A DNA stretch of 12,333 nt from positions 1 to 12,333 of the forward strand of contig JAGAKC010000387.1 of NCBI GenBank assembly GCA_017848155.1. Reading direction: 5' to 3'. Position numbers and translations under genes: made by a program. The notes under the pieces are model-generated. The model worked only from the letters and a program-made list of their open reading frames with translations, did no database searches and had not been told where the DNA came from. How positions within the stretch are numbered: the stretch's first letter is position 1; the number at the start of each line of letters is the position of its first letter. Positions 1-7,464 of this stretch are shown one piece after another. Source of the DNA: Oscillospiraceae bacterium. GTDB taxonomy: Bacteria; Bacillota; Clostridia; Oscillospirales; Ruminococcaceae.

Positions 1-2
1 AA

Positions 3-572
3 TTCACAAAGCAGTCCATTTTTGTGGGGGACAGCATCTGCCGTGGCTTTGAAGCGTACGATGTGGTAAGTTCAAGTTATGTATACGCAAGGGGCAATCT
101 TGGCGCACGTACCTTCTGGGACTACATGTTCTATTACGGCGATAATGACGAGGAGATAGACTATACGGAGCTTCTCAGCCGCACAGAGCCGCAGTTCGTG
201 TTTCTTTCTATGGGAATGAATGATGTGAACATGACCGACGAGGATACGTTCTGCGAGAACTACAGGAAGATAATCGACGCAACTCTTTCGCAGAGCAAAG
301 CGGAGGTGTATGTCTGCGCCATTACACCCATATGCAGCGAGTTCACCACCAATTACAGGATAGACTGCTTCAACCTTAAAATGCAGGACTTCATCCGTGA
401 AAATTACACCGAGCGTGTTCATTTCGTTGATTTCGGAAAGCATCTGCGTGGTAAGGACGGAAAGCTCCGTGAGGTGTTCTCCAGCGGCGACGGAATACAT
501 CTCGCTCCGTATGCCTATTACATAGCACTGTGGGAGATGAACCGCACGACAAAGGCTGACGGAGTAAGGTGA
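3..572 (+). CDS. SGNH/GDSL-family hydrolase, 5'-truncated by the window edge
   Basis: The frame is open from the first complete codon (position 3), so the true start lies upstream; the GTG at 24 falls inside block I and is not a credible start. Visible SGNH hallmarks are block I GDS (FVGDSICRGF, the nucleophile Ser), block III GMND (the Gly/Asn of the oxyanion hole) and block V DGIH near the C-terminus (catalytic Asp and His). The family hydrolyses ester bonds in lipids, acylated sugars or cell-wall glycans; the substrate cannot be told from this fragment. Any signal peptide would lie outside the window. The gene ends in TGA and is followed 21 bases later by a strong terminator, so it is the last gene of its transcript. 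The family is confident; the role is unknown. Confidence 0.85.
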   Translation, partial: FTKQSIFVGDSICRGFEAYDVVSSSYVYARGNLGARTFWDYMFYYGDNDEEIDYTELLSRTEPQFVFLSMGMNDVNMTDEDTFCENYRKIIDATLSQSKAEVYVCAITPICSEFTTNYRIDCFNLKMQDFIRENYTERVHFVDFGKHLRGKDGKLREVFSSGDGIHLAPYAYYIALWEMNRTTKADGVR

Positions 573-593
573 ACACCAGCTTGATATGACCCG

Positions 594-630
594 AAATGCA
601 TTTTTTCTTATGGAAAAATGCATTTTTTTT
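594..630 (+). terminator. Intrinsic terminator after the SGNH hydrolase
   Basis: A perfect 12-bp inverted repeat (AAATGCATTTTT at 594-605 with AAAAATGCATTT at 614-625) is followed by a T run to 630. The stem is AT-rich but long. It separates the hydrolase from the acn promoter ten bases further on. Confidence 0.75.
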
Positions 631-646
631 GTGAATTTCTTGACAT
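629..646 (+). promoter_or_regulatory. Candidate Rex operator overlapping the acn -35 box
   Basis: The 18 bases read TTGTGAA-TTTC-TTGACAT. The left half matches the TTGTGAA half of Rex operators (TTGTGAA or TTGTTAA, four spacer bases, TTCACAA or TTAACAA). The right half matches five of seven positions of the inverted partner. The right half contains the -35 hexamer TTGACA (640-645), so a bound repressor would block RNA polymerase. The rex gene lies in the same cluster (4015-4659). The match was made by eye and the right half is imperfect; part of it is forced by the -35 consensus. Confidence 0.45.
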
Positions 647-668
647 CTTGACAAGTATGGTATATAAT
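640..668 (+). promoter_or_regulatory. Sigma-A promoter of the acn-icd-rex cluster
   Basis: TTGACA (640-645), 17 bases, TATAAT (663-668): both hexamers are perfect with ideal spacing. A second TTGACA at 648-653 is too close to the -10 box to pair with it. The predicted transcript starts near 675 and has an untranslated leader of about 75 bases with a possible small hairpin around CCC-TTTTTC-GGG (709-721). Confidence 0.9.
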
Positions 669-751
669 AATAGAGTATCAATTTGTATAAGGCGGAGCTA
701 TGCCCTTTTTCGGGACATGCAGCCTAACTCTTAACAAAGGAGCAAAAGAAT

Positions 752-2680
752 ATGGGACTTACTTTAACCGAGAAGATCATCAAGGCGCATATCGTTGACG
801 GCGAGATGATCAAGGGTCAGGAGATCGGTCTTAAGATCGACCAGACCCTCACACAGGACGCTACAGGTACTATGGCATACCTCCAGTTTGAGGCTATGGG
901 CGTTGACCGCGTTAAGACAGAGCGTTCTGTTGCATACATCGATCACAATACCCTTCAGAGCGGCTTTGAGAATGCGGACGACCACCGCTTCATCGGCTCT
1001 ATCGCAAAGAAGCACGGTATCTGGTTCTCAAGACCCGGCAACGGTATCTGCCATCAGGTACATCTGGAGCGCTTCGGCAAGCCCGGAAAGACTCTTATCG
1101 GCTCTGACAGCCATACTCCCACAGGCGGCGGTATCGGTATGCTCGCCATCGGTGCGGGCGGTCTTGACGTTGCCGTTGCAATGGGCGGCGGCGCTTACTA
1201 CATAACTATGCCTAAGGTAGTAAAGATAAACCTTACAGGCAAGCTCAACGACTGGGTTTCCGCAAAGGACGTTATCCTTGAGGTACTGCGTATCCTGTCC
1301 GTAAAGGGCGGCGTAGGCAAGGTAATGGAGTACTGCGGCGACGGCGTTGCAAGCCTGTCCGTGCCCGAGCGTGCTACTATCACCAACATGGGCGCTGAGC
1401 TTGGCGCTACCACATCCATCTTCCCCTCTGATGAAACTACTCTCCGCTTCCTTAAGGCGCAGGGCAGAGAAGAGGATTATGTGGAGCTTTCCGCTGACCC
1501 CGACGCAGTTTATGACGAGGAAGTAAACATCGACCTTTCAAAGCTCGTTCCCCTTGCTGCATGTCCTCATTCTCCCGACAATATCAAGAGCATCGAGGAG
1601 ATCGGCGCTATCAAGGTAGATCAGGTGTGCATCGGCTCCTGTACAAACTCCTCTCTTCAGGACCTGCTCAAGGTAGCTCATATTCTGAAGGGCAAGACAG
1701 TTCACCCCGACGTGAGCCTTTCCATCGCTCCCGGCTCAAAGCAGGTGTTCAACATGCTCGCCGAGAACGGTGCGCTGTCCATCCTCATCGACGCAGGCGC
1801 AAGGATCCTGGAGAGCGCATGCGGTCCCTGCATCGGTATGGGTCAGTCCCCCAATTCGGGCGGTATCTCCCTCAGAACATTCAACCGTAACTTCCTCGGC
1901 AGAAGCGGCACAAAGGACGGTCAGATCTACCTTGTATCTCCCGAAACAGCTGCTATCTCCGCTATCACAGGCGTATTCACCGACCCCAGAACTATCGGTG
2001 AGATGCCTCCTTATATCATGCCCGAGAAGTTCCTTATCAACGACAACATGGTGGTTCCTCCCGCAAGCGTTGAGGATGCTCCTGCTGTTGAGATACTCCG
2101 TGGTCCGAACATCAAGCCTTTCCCTGTGAACAAGCCCCTTGCCGAGAGCATCGAGAGCGACGTTACACTTAAGGTGGGCGACAACATCACAACTGACCAC
2201 ATAATGCCTGCAGGTGCAAAGATTCTGCCTCTGCGCTCCAATATCCCTGCTATCTCCGAGTACTGCTTCACAGTCTGTGACGAGACCTTCCCCACAAGGG
2301 CAAAGGAAGCAGGCAAGTCCATTATCGTCGGCGGTACGAACTACGGTCAGGGCTCTTCCAGAGAGCACGCTGCGCTTGCACCTCTTTACCTCGGCGTAAA
2401 GGCTATCATCTGCAAGAGCTTTGCACGTATCCACAGACAGAATCTCATCAACAACGGCATCCTGCCCCTCGAGTTCGTGAACGAGGCTGACTATGACAGG
2501 ATCGATCAGGGCGACAGCCTTGTTATCGCAGACATCCGCTCTATCGTTGAGAACGGCGGCGCTATCGTTGTCGAGAACAAGACTAAGGGCGAAAAGTACG
2601 ACGTTAAGTGCGAGCTTTCCGAGCGTGGCAAGGGCATGATCCTTGCAGGCGGTCTGCTTAACTACACAAAGGGCAACTAA
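752..2680 (+). CDS. acn: Aconitate hydratase (short, Aquifex-like type)
   Basis: Isomerises citrate to isocitrate through cis-aconitate in the cytoplasm with a [4Fe-4S] cluster. The 642-residue protein has the aconitase order: a large N-terminal catalytic part, then a C-terminal swivel domain. Visible are SDSHT (118-122), GSCTN with ligand Cys297, ACGPC with ligands Cys357 and Cys360, and SSREH (535-539) in the swivel domain preceded by GTNYGQG. It is far shorter than the roughly 900-residue AcnA/CitB type and close to the Aquifex-type aconitases of about 640-660 residues. The start is ATG 752, with AAAGGAG (736-742) nine bases upstream. It is the first gene of a cluster with icd and rex and probably supplies 2-oxoglutarate for glutamate synthesis. 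The strongly biased codons suggest high expression. 3-Isopropylmalate dehydratase is less likely, because both domains are fused in one chain. Confidence 0.93.
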   Translation: MGLTLTEKIIKAHIVDGEMIKGQEIGLKIDQTLTQDATGTMAYLQFEAMGVDRVKTERSVAYIDHNTLQSGFENADDHRFIGSIAKKHGIWFSRPGNGICHQVHLERFGKPGKTLIGSDSHTPTGGGIGMLAIGAGGLDVAVAMGGGAYYITMPKVVKINLTGKLNDWVSAKDVILEVLRILSVKGGVGKVMEYCGDGVASLSVPERATITNMGAELGATTSIFPSDETTLRFLKAQGREEDYVELSADPDAVYDEEVNIDLSKLVPLAACPHSPDNIKSIEEIGAIKVDQVCIGSCTNSSLQDLLKVAHILKGKTVHPDVSLSIAPGSKQVFNMLAENGALSILIDAGARILESACGPCIGMGQSPNSGGISLRTFNRNFLGRSGTKDGQIYLVSPETAAISAITGVFTDPRTIGEMPPYIMPEKFLINDNMVVPPASVEDAPAVEILRGPNIKPFPVNKPLAESIESDVTLKVGDNITTDHIMPAGAKILPLRSNIPAISEYCFTVCDETFPTRAKEAGKSIIVGGTNYGQGSSREHAALAPLYLGVKAIICKSFARIHRQNLINNGILPLEFVNEADYDRIDQGDSLVIADIRSIVENGGAIVVENKTKGEKYDVKCELSERGKGMILAGGLLNYTKGN

Positions 2681-2690
2681 GCTGAAAAAA

Positions 2691-2710
2691 GGCGGCGACA
2701 GTCTGCCGCC
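2691..2710 (+). other. Intercistronic GC-rich hairpin between acn and icd
   Basis: GGCGGC (2691-2696) pairs with GCCGCC (2705-2710) across eight bases, eleven bases after the acn stop codon. No T run follows on the plus strand, so it is not a standard terminator. A partial attenuator or an mRNA-stabilising hairpin is more likely. Six A residues precede it, so on the minus strand it would read as a terminator. Confidence 0.5.
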
Positions 2711-2749
2711 GCTTACATATATCATATCAAACCGAAAGGAATTGCTGAA

Positions 2750-3964
2750 ATGGCTGAAAAGATACAGATGACCACCCCTCTCGTTGAGATGGACGGCGAC
2801 GAAATGACCAGAATTATCTGGAAGATGATAAAGGATATCCTTATCACTCCCTATGTTGATCTTAAGACAGAGTACTATGACCTCGGTCTTGTACACAGAA
2901 ACGAAACAGACGATCAGGTAACTATCGACTCCGCAAACGCTACAAAGAAGTACGGTGTTGCTGTAAAGTGTGCAACCATCACACCCAACGCACAGCGTAT
3001 GACAGAGTACGACCTGAAGGAGATGTGGAAGTCCCCCAACGGCACTATCCGTGCTATCCTTGATGGTACAGTATTCCGTGCTCCCATCATCTGCAAGGGT
3101 ATAAACTCCCTTATCCCCACATGGACAAAGCCTATCACCATCGCACGTCACGCATACGGTGACGTATACAAGAACAGCGAGATGAAGGTAGCAGACGGCA
3201 GCAAGTGCGAGCTTATCGTGACAGATAAGGACGGCAACGAAACACGTCAGCTCATCCATACATTCAAGGGCAGCGACGGTATCATCCAGGGTCTGCACAA
3301 CATAAACGGCTCCATTGCTTCCTTTGCAAGGGCATGCTTCAACTTTGCTCTTGACACAAAGCAGGATCTGTGGTTTGCTACAAAGGACACCATCTCCAAG
3401 CAGTACGATCATACCTTCAAGGATATCTTTGCAGATATCTATGAGGCTGAGTACAAGGCAAAGTTCGAGGCTGCCGGTATCGAGTACTTCTATACACTTA
3501 TCGACGATGCTGTTGCAAGAGTTGTACGCTCTGAGGGCGGCTACATCTGGGCATGCAAGAACTACGATGGCGACGTTATGTCCGACATGGTCGCAACCGC
3601 ATTCGGCTCGCTCGGTATGATGACATCTGTTCTGGTATCTCCTGACGGCGTGTACGAGTACGAAGCAGCTCACGGTACTGTTACACGTCACTACTACAAG
3701 CACCTCAAGGGCGAGGAGACCTCCACAAACTCCGTTGCTACCATTTTCGCATGGACAGGCGCTCTTAAGAAGAGGGGCGAGCTTGACAATATCCCCGCTC
3801 TTACAGAGTACGCAGAGAAGCTTGAAAAGGCTACAGTACAGACCATCGAGGAAGGCGTTATGACAGGCGACCTGTACGTGCTCTCCACCCTCGAGAACAA
3901 GCGCAAGGTAAACACAGAGGACTTCCTCATTGAGATCAACAAAAGACTTGCGGCTATGATGTGA
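2750..3964 (+). CDS. icd: NADP-dependent isocitrate dehydrogenase, eukaryote-like homodimeric type
   Basis: Oxidatively decarboxylates isocitrate to 2-oxoglutarate with NADP+ and a divalent metal, directly after aconitase in the pathway. The 404 residues resemble the eukaryotic/subfamily II enzymes rather than the E. coli Icd type. Visible signatures are the N-terminal [15 protein letters not shown], the isocitrate-binding [18 protein letters not shown], the Arg of ARHAYGD (counterpart of human IDH1 Arg132), and the cofactor motif [24 protein letters not shown]. The His and Arg in GTVTRHY fit preference for NADP over NAD. ATG 2750 has AAAGGA (2735-2740) nine bases upstream. It lies 69 bases after acn and 50 before rex, with no terminator between, so it is probably co-transcribed. 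No citrate synthase gene is in the window. Confidence 0.95.
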   Translation: MAEKIQMTTPLVEMDGDEMTRIIWKMIKDILITPYVDLKTEYYDLGLVHRNETDDQVTIDSANATKKYGVAVKCATITPNAQRMTEYDLKEMWKSPNGTIRAILDGTVFRAPIICKGINSLIPTWTKPITIARHAYGDVYKNSEMKVADGSKCELIVTDKDGNETRQLIHTFKGSDGIIQGLHNINGSIASFARACFNFALDTKQDLWFATKDTISKQYDHTFKDIFADIYEAEYKAKFEAAGIEYFYTLIDDAVARVVRSEGGYIWACKNYDGDVMSDMVATAFGSLGMMTSVLVSPDGVYEYEAAHGTVTRHYYKHLKGEETSTNSVATIFAWTGALKKRGELDNIPALTEYAEKLEKATVQTIEEGVMTGDLYVLSTLENKRKVNTEDFLIEINKRLAAMM

Positions 3965-4014
3965 TAGGCTGTACGGGTACTATTTGACAAAATGAAGAAA
4001 GCTGGTTAGATCAG

Positions 4015-4659
4015 ATGCAGAAGGATAATATCTCAAAATCAGTCATACGCAGACTTCCGCGGTATTACCGCTTTCTGGGCGGACTGCTGAAGCAGGGCAT
4101 CACTAAGATATCCTCGCGCGAGCTGTCCGAAATGATGCGGCTCACCGCTTCTCAGATAAGACAGGATCTTAACTGCTTCGGCGGCTTCGGGCAGCAGGGC
4201 TACGGCTACAATGTGGCGGAGCTGCGTGGAGAGATCGCAAAGATACTCGGTCTTGACGTGACCGAAAAGGTCATCATCATCGGTGCAGGTAATCTCGGAC
4301 GTGCTATTACCATGCATATCGACTTTGCAAAGTACGGCTATGAGCTTTCGGGTATCTTCGACAGCAATGCCGCTAAGGAGAATGGGGATATCTCGGGTAT
4401 CACCGTTATGCACACCGACCGTCTTGCGGATTTTTGCAGTGCAAATTCGCCTACTATGGCGGTGCTGTGTATTCCGAGGGCAGGTGCAAAGGAGATCGTG
4501 GAGAAGCTGAGAGAGCTTGGTGTAAATGCTTTCTGGAACTTCTCGCACTACGATATCCTGTTCGATTTCCCTGATGCGATAGTTGAGAACGTCCACCTTA
4601 CGGATAGTCTTATGACACTGTCCTACGCTGCAAAGCGCAGCTCGGACGACACAGAATAA
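4015..4659 (+). CDS. rex: Redox-sensing transcriptional repressor Rex
   Basis: Rex homodimers sense the cytoplasmic NADH/NAD+ ratio: NAD+-bound Rex binds its operator and NADH releases it. The 214 residues match the family in length and order. Residues 1 to about 80 form a winged-helix DNA-binding domain with the diagnostic VIRRLPRYYRFL and TASQIRQDLNCFGGFGQQG stretches. A Rossmann fold follows, with GAGNLG at 90-95, and a C-terminal helix exchanged between subunits. Only a weak ribosome site (AAGAAAG) precedes ATG 4015, and no good promoter sits in the 50-base gap after icd, so it probably depends on the acn promoter, though an internal promoter cannot be excluded. A candidate Rex site at 629-646 suggests control of its own cluster. 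A bidirectional terminator follows. Confidence 0.95.
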   Translation: MQKDNISKSVIRRLPRYYRFLGGLLKQGITKISSRELSEMMRLTASQIRQDLNCFGGFGQQGYGYNVAELRGEIAKILGLDVTEKVIIIGAGNLGRAITMHIDFAKYGYELSGIFDSNAAKENGDISGITVMHTDRLADFCSANSPTMAVLCIPRAGAKEIVEKLRELGVNAFWNFSHYDILFDFPDAIVENVHLTDSLMTLSYAAKRSSDDTE

Positions 4660-4666
4660 AGATAAG

Positions 4667-4695
4667 GAGCCTCCCAAAAGGGAGGCTCTCTTGTT
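4667..4695 (+). terminator. Terminator between rex and the convergent Cys-rich gene
   Basis: GAGCCTCCC (4667-4675), loop AAAA, GGGAGGCTC (4680-4688), then TCTTGTT. The nine-pair GC-rich stem sits seven bases after the rex stop and just beyond the stop of the minus-strand gene, so it can serve both directions, although the minus-side U tract (CTTATC) is poor. Confidence 0.85.
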
Positions 4696-4696
4696 A

Positions 4697-4846
4697 TCAG
4701 CAGCAGGAATTGCAGTTGTTGTCGCAGCCACAGCCACAGCCGTTGTTGGAGCCGCTTACACCGCCGTTGTTACCGCAGCAGCAGAACAGGAGAATGAGGA
4801 TGATGATCCAGCAGCAGTTGTTACCACCAAAGTTGAAGCATGACAT
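4697..4846 (-). CDS. Small cysteine-rich, single-helix membrane peptide (49 aa)
   Basis: Twelve of 49 residues are Cys and most of the others are Gly, Asn or Ser. The chain starts MSCFNFGGNNCC, has one hydrophobic stretch (about 13-21, WIIILILLF), then a CCC triplet and a Gly/Asn/Cys tail with alternating CGCGC and a final CC. The start at 4846 is fixed by a very strong ribosome site, AAGGAGG (4855-4861), eight bases upstream; an upstream ATG at 4906 would add 20 charged residues and has no comparable site. I recall similar proteins in gut clostridia annotated as high-cysteine or chorion-like; their function is not known to me. Possible roles are a surface or spore-associated layer cross-linked by disulfides, or metal binding; both are guesses. 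It converges on rex. Confidence 0.8.
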   Translation of the reverse strand: MSCFNFGGNNCCWIIILILLFCCCGNNGGVSGSNNGCGCGCDNNCNSCC

Positions 4847-4970
4847 AATGATGTCCTCCTTAATATGTTTTTGAAACTCCGCTTCCCTTTGAAGCTTCCG
4901 TTTCATAGTACATAGTATGCCGCACCTTATTTTTGGTTACTTTTTTGTCGGGCATTTTTTCGGGAAACGG

Positions 4971-4999
4971 TTGACAGCTGTTCCAAAAAAGTGTATCAT
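4971..4999 (+). promoter_or_regulatory. Sigma-A promoter of the PLP enzyme-yicC pair
   Basis: TTGACA (4971-4976), 17 bases, TATCAT (4994-4999). The predicted transcript start near 5006 would place the SD-like GGAG at 5008-5011 at the very 5' end of the RNA. This argues against the ATG at 5016 and for the start at 5070. Confidence 0.8.
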
Positions 5000-5069
5000 A
5001 TTATATTGGAGAGTTATGAACTCACAAAAAAGGCGGAGCTTCCGCAAAAACGAGAGGACACTATATAAA

Positions 5070-6323
5070 ATGGCGATATTTGATTTTTCACCACGCATCA
5101 ACGAGGCTGCCGAAAAGGCTATGGAGCTTTGCAGAGAGCCGTTTGCAGAGCTTGAAAGACTTGCGGAGCTTAACGGACAGAGGGTGCTCAAGGCATTCAT
5201 CGACAACCGTATCAGCGATATACATATGAAGGGCACCAACGGCTATGGCTACGGTGACGACGGCAGGGACAAGCTGGACGCTGTGTTTGCACAGATCCTA
5301 GGTGCAGAGGATGCACTGGTGCGTCACAACTTCGTAAACGGTACGCATGCTATCACCACAGCGCTTTTCGGAGTGCTGCGCACGGGAGATACCCTGCTGT
5401 CTGTGACAGGCGAGCCTTACGACACCATTCAGGGCGTGATAAAGGGCGATGGCATCGGCTCGCTGCGTGATTTCGGCGTTGCTTTCGATATGGTGGAGCT
5501 GCTGCCTGACGGCACTCCCGACTACAACGGTATCGCCGCTAAGGCAGCAGGCTGCAAGGTGGCTTACATCCAGCGCAGCAGAGGATACTCGCTGCGTCCG
5601 TCGCTGACTGTTGATGTCATAGGCGAGATAGTCAAGGCTGTGCGCAGCGTCAATAAGGACTGCTGTATCATGGTGGACAACTGCTACGGAGAGCTTGTGG
5701 AGGAGCGTGAGCCGCTTGCGGTGGGCGCTGATATCATTATTGGTAGCCTCATCAAGAATCTTGGCGGCGGTATCGCTGAAACAGGCGGATATATCGCAGG
5801 CAGGACAGATTATGTTGAGCAGTGCGCATACAGGCTGACCACTCCCGGCACGGGCAAGGAGGTCGGCGCTAGCCTTGACCAGCTGCGTGGGATGTACCTC
5901 GGAATATTCCATGCACCTGAGGCGGTTTGTGCTGCACTCAAGACCTCGGTATTTGCCACGGCGCTCTTTGAGATACTCGGCTACGAGTGCTTCCCGAAAT
6001 ACAACGAGAAGCGCACTGACATAATCGCAGCGCTGAAGCTCGGCGGTGAAGAGCCGCTCATCGCTTTCTGTCAGGGAATACAGGCAGGCTCGCCTGTGGA
6101 CAGCTTTGCCGCTCCCGAGCCGTGGGATATGCCCGGCTATGACAGCAAGGTCATCATGGCGGCAGGTGCGTTTACTATGGGCGCTTCGGTGGAGCTTTCT
6201 GCGGACGCTCCCCTGCGTGAGCCGTATGCGGTATGGCTTCAGGGCGGACTTACCTTCCCCACGGGCAAGACAGGCGTGATGCTTGCGGCACAGGCGATGC
6301 TGGACAAGGGACTTATTAAGTGA
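5070..6323 (+). CDS. PLP-dependent methionine gamma-lyase / aluminium-resistance family protein
   Basis: A 417-residue fold-type I PLP enzyme of the family annotated 'methionine gamma-lyase' or 'aluminium resistance protein' (Pfam Met_gamma_lyase, PF06838). Family features seen are the N-terminal LNGQRVLKAFIDNRISDIHMKGTNGYGYGD-type region, the GAEDALVRHNFVNGTHAI stretch that holds the cofactor phosphate, Asp203 in IMVDNCYGE (ring nitrogen) and Lys229 in SLIKNLGGG (likely Schiff-base lysine). The true substrate of this family is poorly established; C-S lyase or cystathionine-type chemistry is inferred from the fold. I chose ATG 5070 because GAGAGGA (5052-5058) precedes it, the product then begins like family members, and the promoter at 4971-4999 leaves a normal leader; ATG 5016 would add 18 basic residues. 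It is followed by yicC after 30 bases. Confidence 0.88.
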   Translation: MAIFDFSPRINEAAEKAMELCREPFAELERLAELNGQRVLKAFIDNRISDIHMKGTNGYGYGDDGRDKLDAVFAQILGAEDALVRHNFVNGTHAITTALFGVLRTGDTLLSVTGEPYDTIQGVIKGDGIGSLRDFGVAFDMVELLPDGTPDYNGIAAKAAGCKVAYIQRSRGYSLRPSLTVDVIGEIVKAVRSVNKDCCIMVDNCYGELVEEREPLAVGADIIIGSLIKNLGGGIAETGGYIAGRTDYVEQCAYRLTTPGTGKEVGASLDQLRGMYLGIFHAPEAVCAALKTSVFATALFEILGYECFPKYNEKRTDIIAALKLGGEEPLIAFCQGIQAGSPVDSFAAPEPWDMPGYDSKVIMAAGAFTMGASVELSADAPLREPYAVWLQGGLTFPTGKTGVMLAAQAMLDKGLIK

Positions 6324-6353
6324 TGCGTAAGATTTGTGAAAGGATATAATGCT

Positions 6354-7232
6354 ATGATAAGAAGTATGACAGGCTTCGGCAGAGGTCACGAGGTGCTGAA
6401 TGGCAGAGATATTACGGTGGAGATACGTGCCGTAAATCACAGGTACTATGAGTTTGGATGCCGTATTCCACGCAGCCTCGGCTTTATGGAGGAAAAGCTG
6501 AAATCCCTGCTTCAGGGCAGGATAAACCGTGGTAAGGTAGAGGTCGCCGTGCTGATATATAACGTGGATGCTCCCGATGAGAAGATATCCATCAATAAAG
6601 AGGTCGTAAGGGACTACATAGAAGCACTGCGCAGTGTGAAGGATGAGTTTTCACTCAACGACGATCTTTCGCTGTCACATGTGATGAGGATACCCGACGC
6701 ATTTACCGTTGTCAAGACGGAGGCTGACGAGGAGCAGATATGGGCTGACGTTAAGTCGGTCGCAGAGCAGGCACTGACTAAGTTCATCGCAATGCGTGAA
6801 ACTGAGGGCGAGCGCATGAAGGCTGATCTGCTGTCCCGACTTGCCACCATCGAGGGATGGGTGGGCGATGTCGAGAGCCGCTCTCCCGTTATCGTGGAGG
6901 AGTACCGCAAGCGCCTGTACGACAAGATGTGCGATGTTCTGGGCAATACGAATATCGATGAGAGCCGCATACTGCTTGAAGCGGGAATATTCTCCGAAAA
7001 GACCGCAGTGGACGAGGAAACTGTAAGGCTGCGCAGCCATATTGCACAGTTCCGCACGATGCTGGACGGGGATGAGGCTATCGGCAGAAAGCTGGATTTC
7101 CTTGTGCAGGAGATGAACCGTGAGACCAACACCATTGGCAGCAAGGTGCAGGATATCGAGGTAACAAAGCTGATCGTTGACCAGAAGAGCGAGATAGAAA
7201 AGATCCGTGAGCAGATACAGAATATAGAATAA
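6354..7232 (+). CDS. yicC: YicC/YloC family endoribonuclease
   Basis: A 292-residue cytoplasmic protein of the YicC family, whose members have been shown to act as endoribonucleases in RNA turnover. The N-terminal YicC domain begins with the signature MIRSMTGFGRG and includes EIRAVNHRYYE. The C-terminal DUF1732 domain carries VRLRSHIAQFRTML, IGRKLDFLVQEMNRETNTIGSK and ends with a charged helix. ATG 6354 has AAAGGA (6339-6344) nine bases upstream; GTG 6336 lies before this site and is rejected. It is probably co-transcribed with the PLP enzyme upstream. In many Firmicutes yloC is followed by remA, gmk and rpoZ; here none follows, and the next unit is a riboflavin riboswitch. I see no clear terminator after it. 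Confidence 0.93.
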   Translation: MIRSMTGFGRGHEVLNGRDITVEIRAVNHRYYEFGCRIPRSLGFMEEKLKSLLQGRINRGKVEVAVLIYNVDAPDEKISINKEVVRDYIEALRSVKDEFSLNDDLSLSHVMRIPDAFTVVKTEADEEQIWADVKSVAEQALTKFIAMRETEGERMKADLLSRLATIEGWVGDVESRSPVIVEEYRKRLYDKMCDVLGNTNIDESRILLEAGIFSEKTAVDEETVRLRSHIAQFRTMLDGDEAIGRKLDFLVQEMNRETNTIGSKVQDIEVTKLIVDQKSEIEKIREQIQNIE

Positions 7233-7257
7233 GCTGTGACAGTGTATAAAAATGGTA

Positions 7258-7286
7258 TTGACAAAATCGGAATAAAGGTATATAAT
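7258..7286 (+). promoter_or_regulatory. Sigma-A promoter of the FMN riboswitch-ribU transcript
   Basis: TTGACA (7258-7263), 17 bases, TATAAT (7281-7286): consensus hexamers at ideal spacing, about 35 bases before the riboswitch aptamer. Confidence 0.92.
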
Positions 7287-7321
7287 ATATCGGTAGCCGA
7301 AAGGCTATAATAACATTTTAT

Positions 7322-7436
7322 CTGTTTCGGGGCGGGGTGAGATTCCCCACCGGCGGTATAGTCCGCGAGCCTTTATGGTTGAATGGGTGAGATTCCCATA
7401 CCGACGGTATAGTCCGGATGAAAGGATCAGAACAAA
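7322..7436 (+). ncRNA. FMN riboswitch (RFN element) aptamer
   Basis: The conserved RFN blocks appear in order: TCGGGGC (7327-7333), GGGTGAGATTCCCCACCGGCGGT, AGTCCGCGAGC, then GGGTGAGATTCCCATACCGACGGT and TAGTCCGGATGAAAGGA-CAGAAC. Together they form the six-helix aptamer that binds flavin mononucleotide. The outer helix ends are approximate. The aptamer precedes ribU, and FMN binding is expected to favour the terminator at 7465-7516 and so shut off riboflavin uptake when flavin is plentiful. Confidence 0.96.
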
Positions 7437-7464
7437 TGTGGCTCATTTCCGAGAACATATTTGC

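Noticed and set aside
691-699. A shared GGCGGAGCT motif in the leaders of acn (691-699) and the PLP enzyme (about 5032-5040)
   Set aside because: Nine bases of a composition common here; the surrounding sequence and possible hairpins differ.
1736-3703. A 655-codon open frame on the minus strand opposite acn and icd
   Set aside because: Its product is a low-complexity Cys/Val/Leu-rich sequence with no recognisable domain. It lies antisense to two well-supported enzymes and arises from their strong codon bias.
3984-4011. A TTGACA at 3984-3989 as a private rex promoter
   Set aside because: The only hexamer at 16-base spacing is TTAGAT (4006-4011), a poor match that would make the mRNA nearly leaderless.
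4906-4919. A CATACTAT-like -10 box (minus strand) for a sporulation sigma factor upstream of the Cys-rich gene
   Set aside because: No matching -35 element at the right distance; one short motif in AT-rich sequence is not enough.
4917-5069. An upstream extension of the PLP enzyme to starts at 4917 or 5016
   Set aside because: The frame crosses the promoter (4971-4999), the extra residues do not resemble the family, and the start at 5070 has its own ribosome site.
5298-6440. A 380-codon minus-strand open frame opposite the PLP enzyme
   Set aside because: No domain and no ribosome site of note; it mirrors a conserved gene with biased codons.
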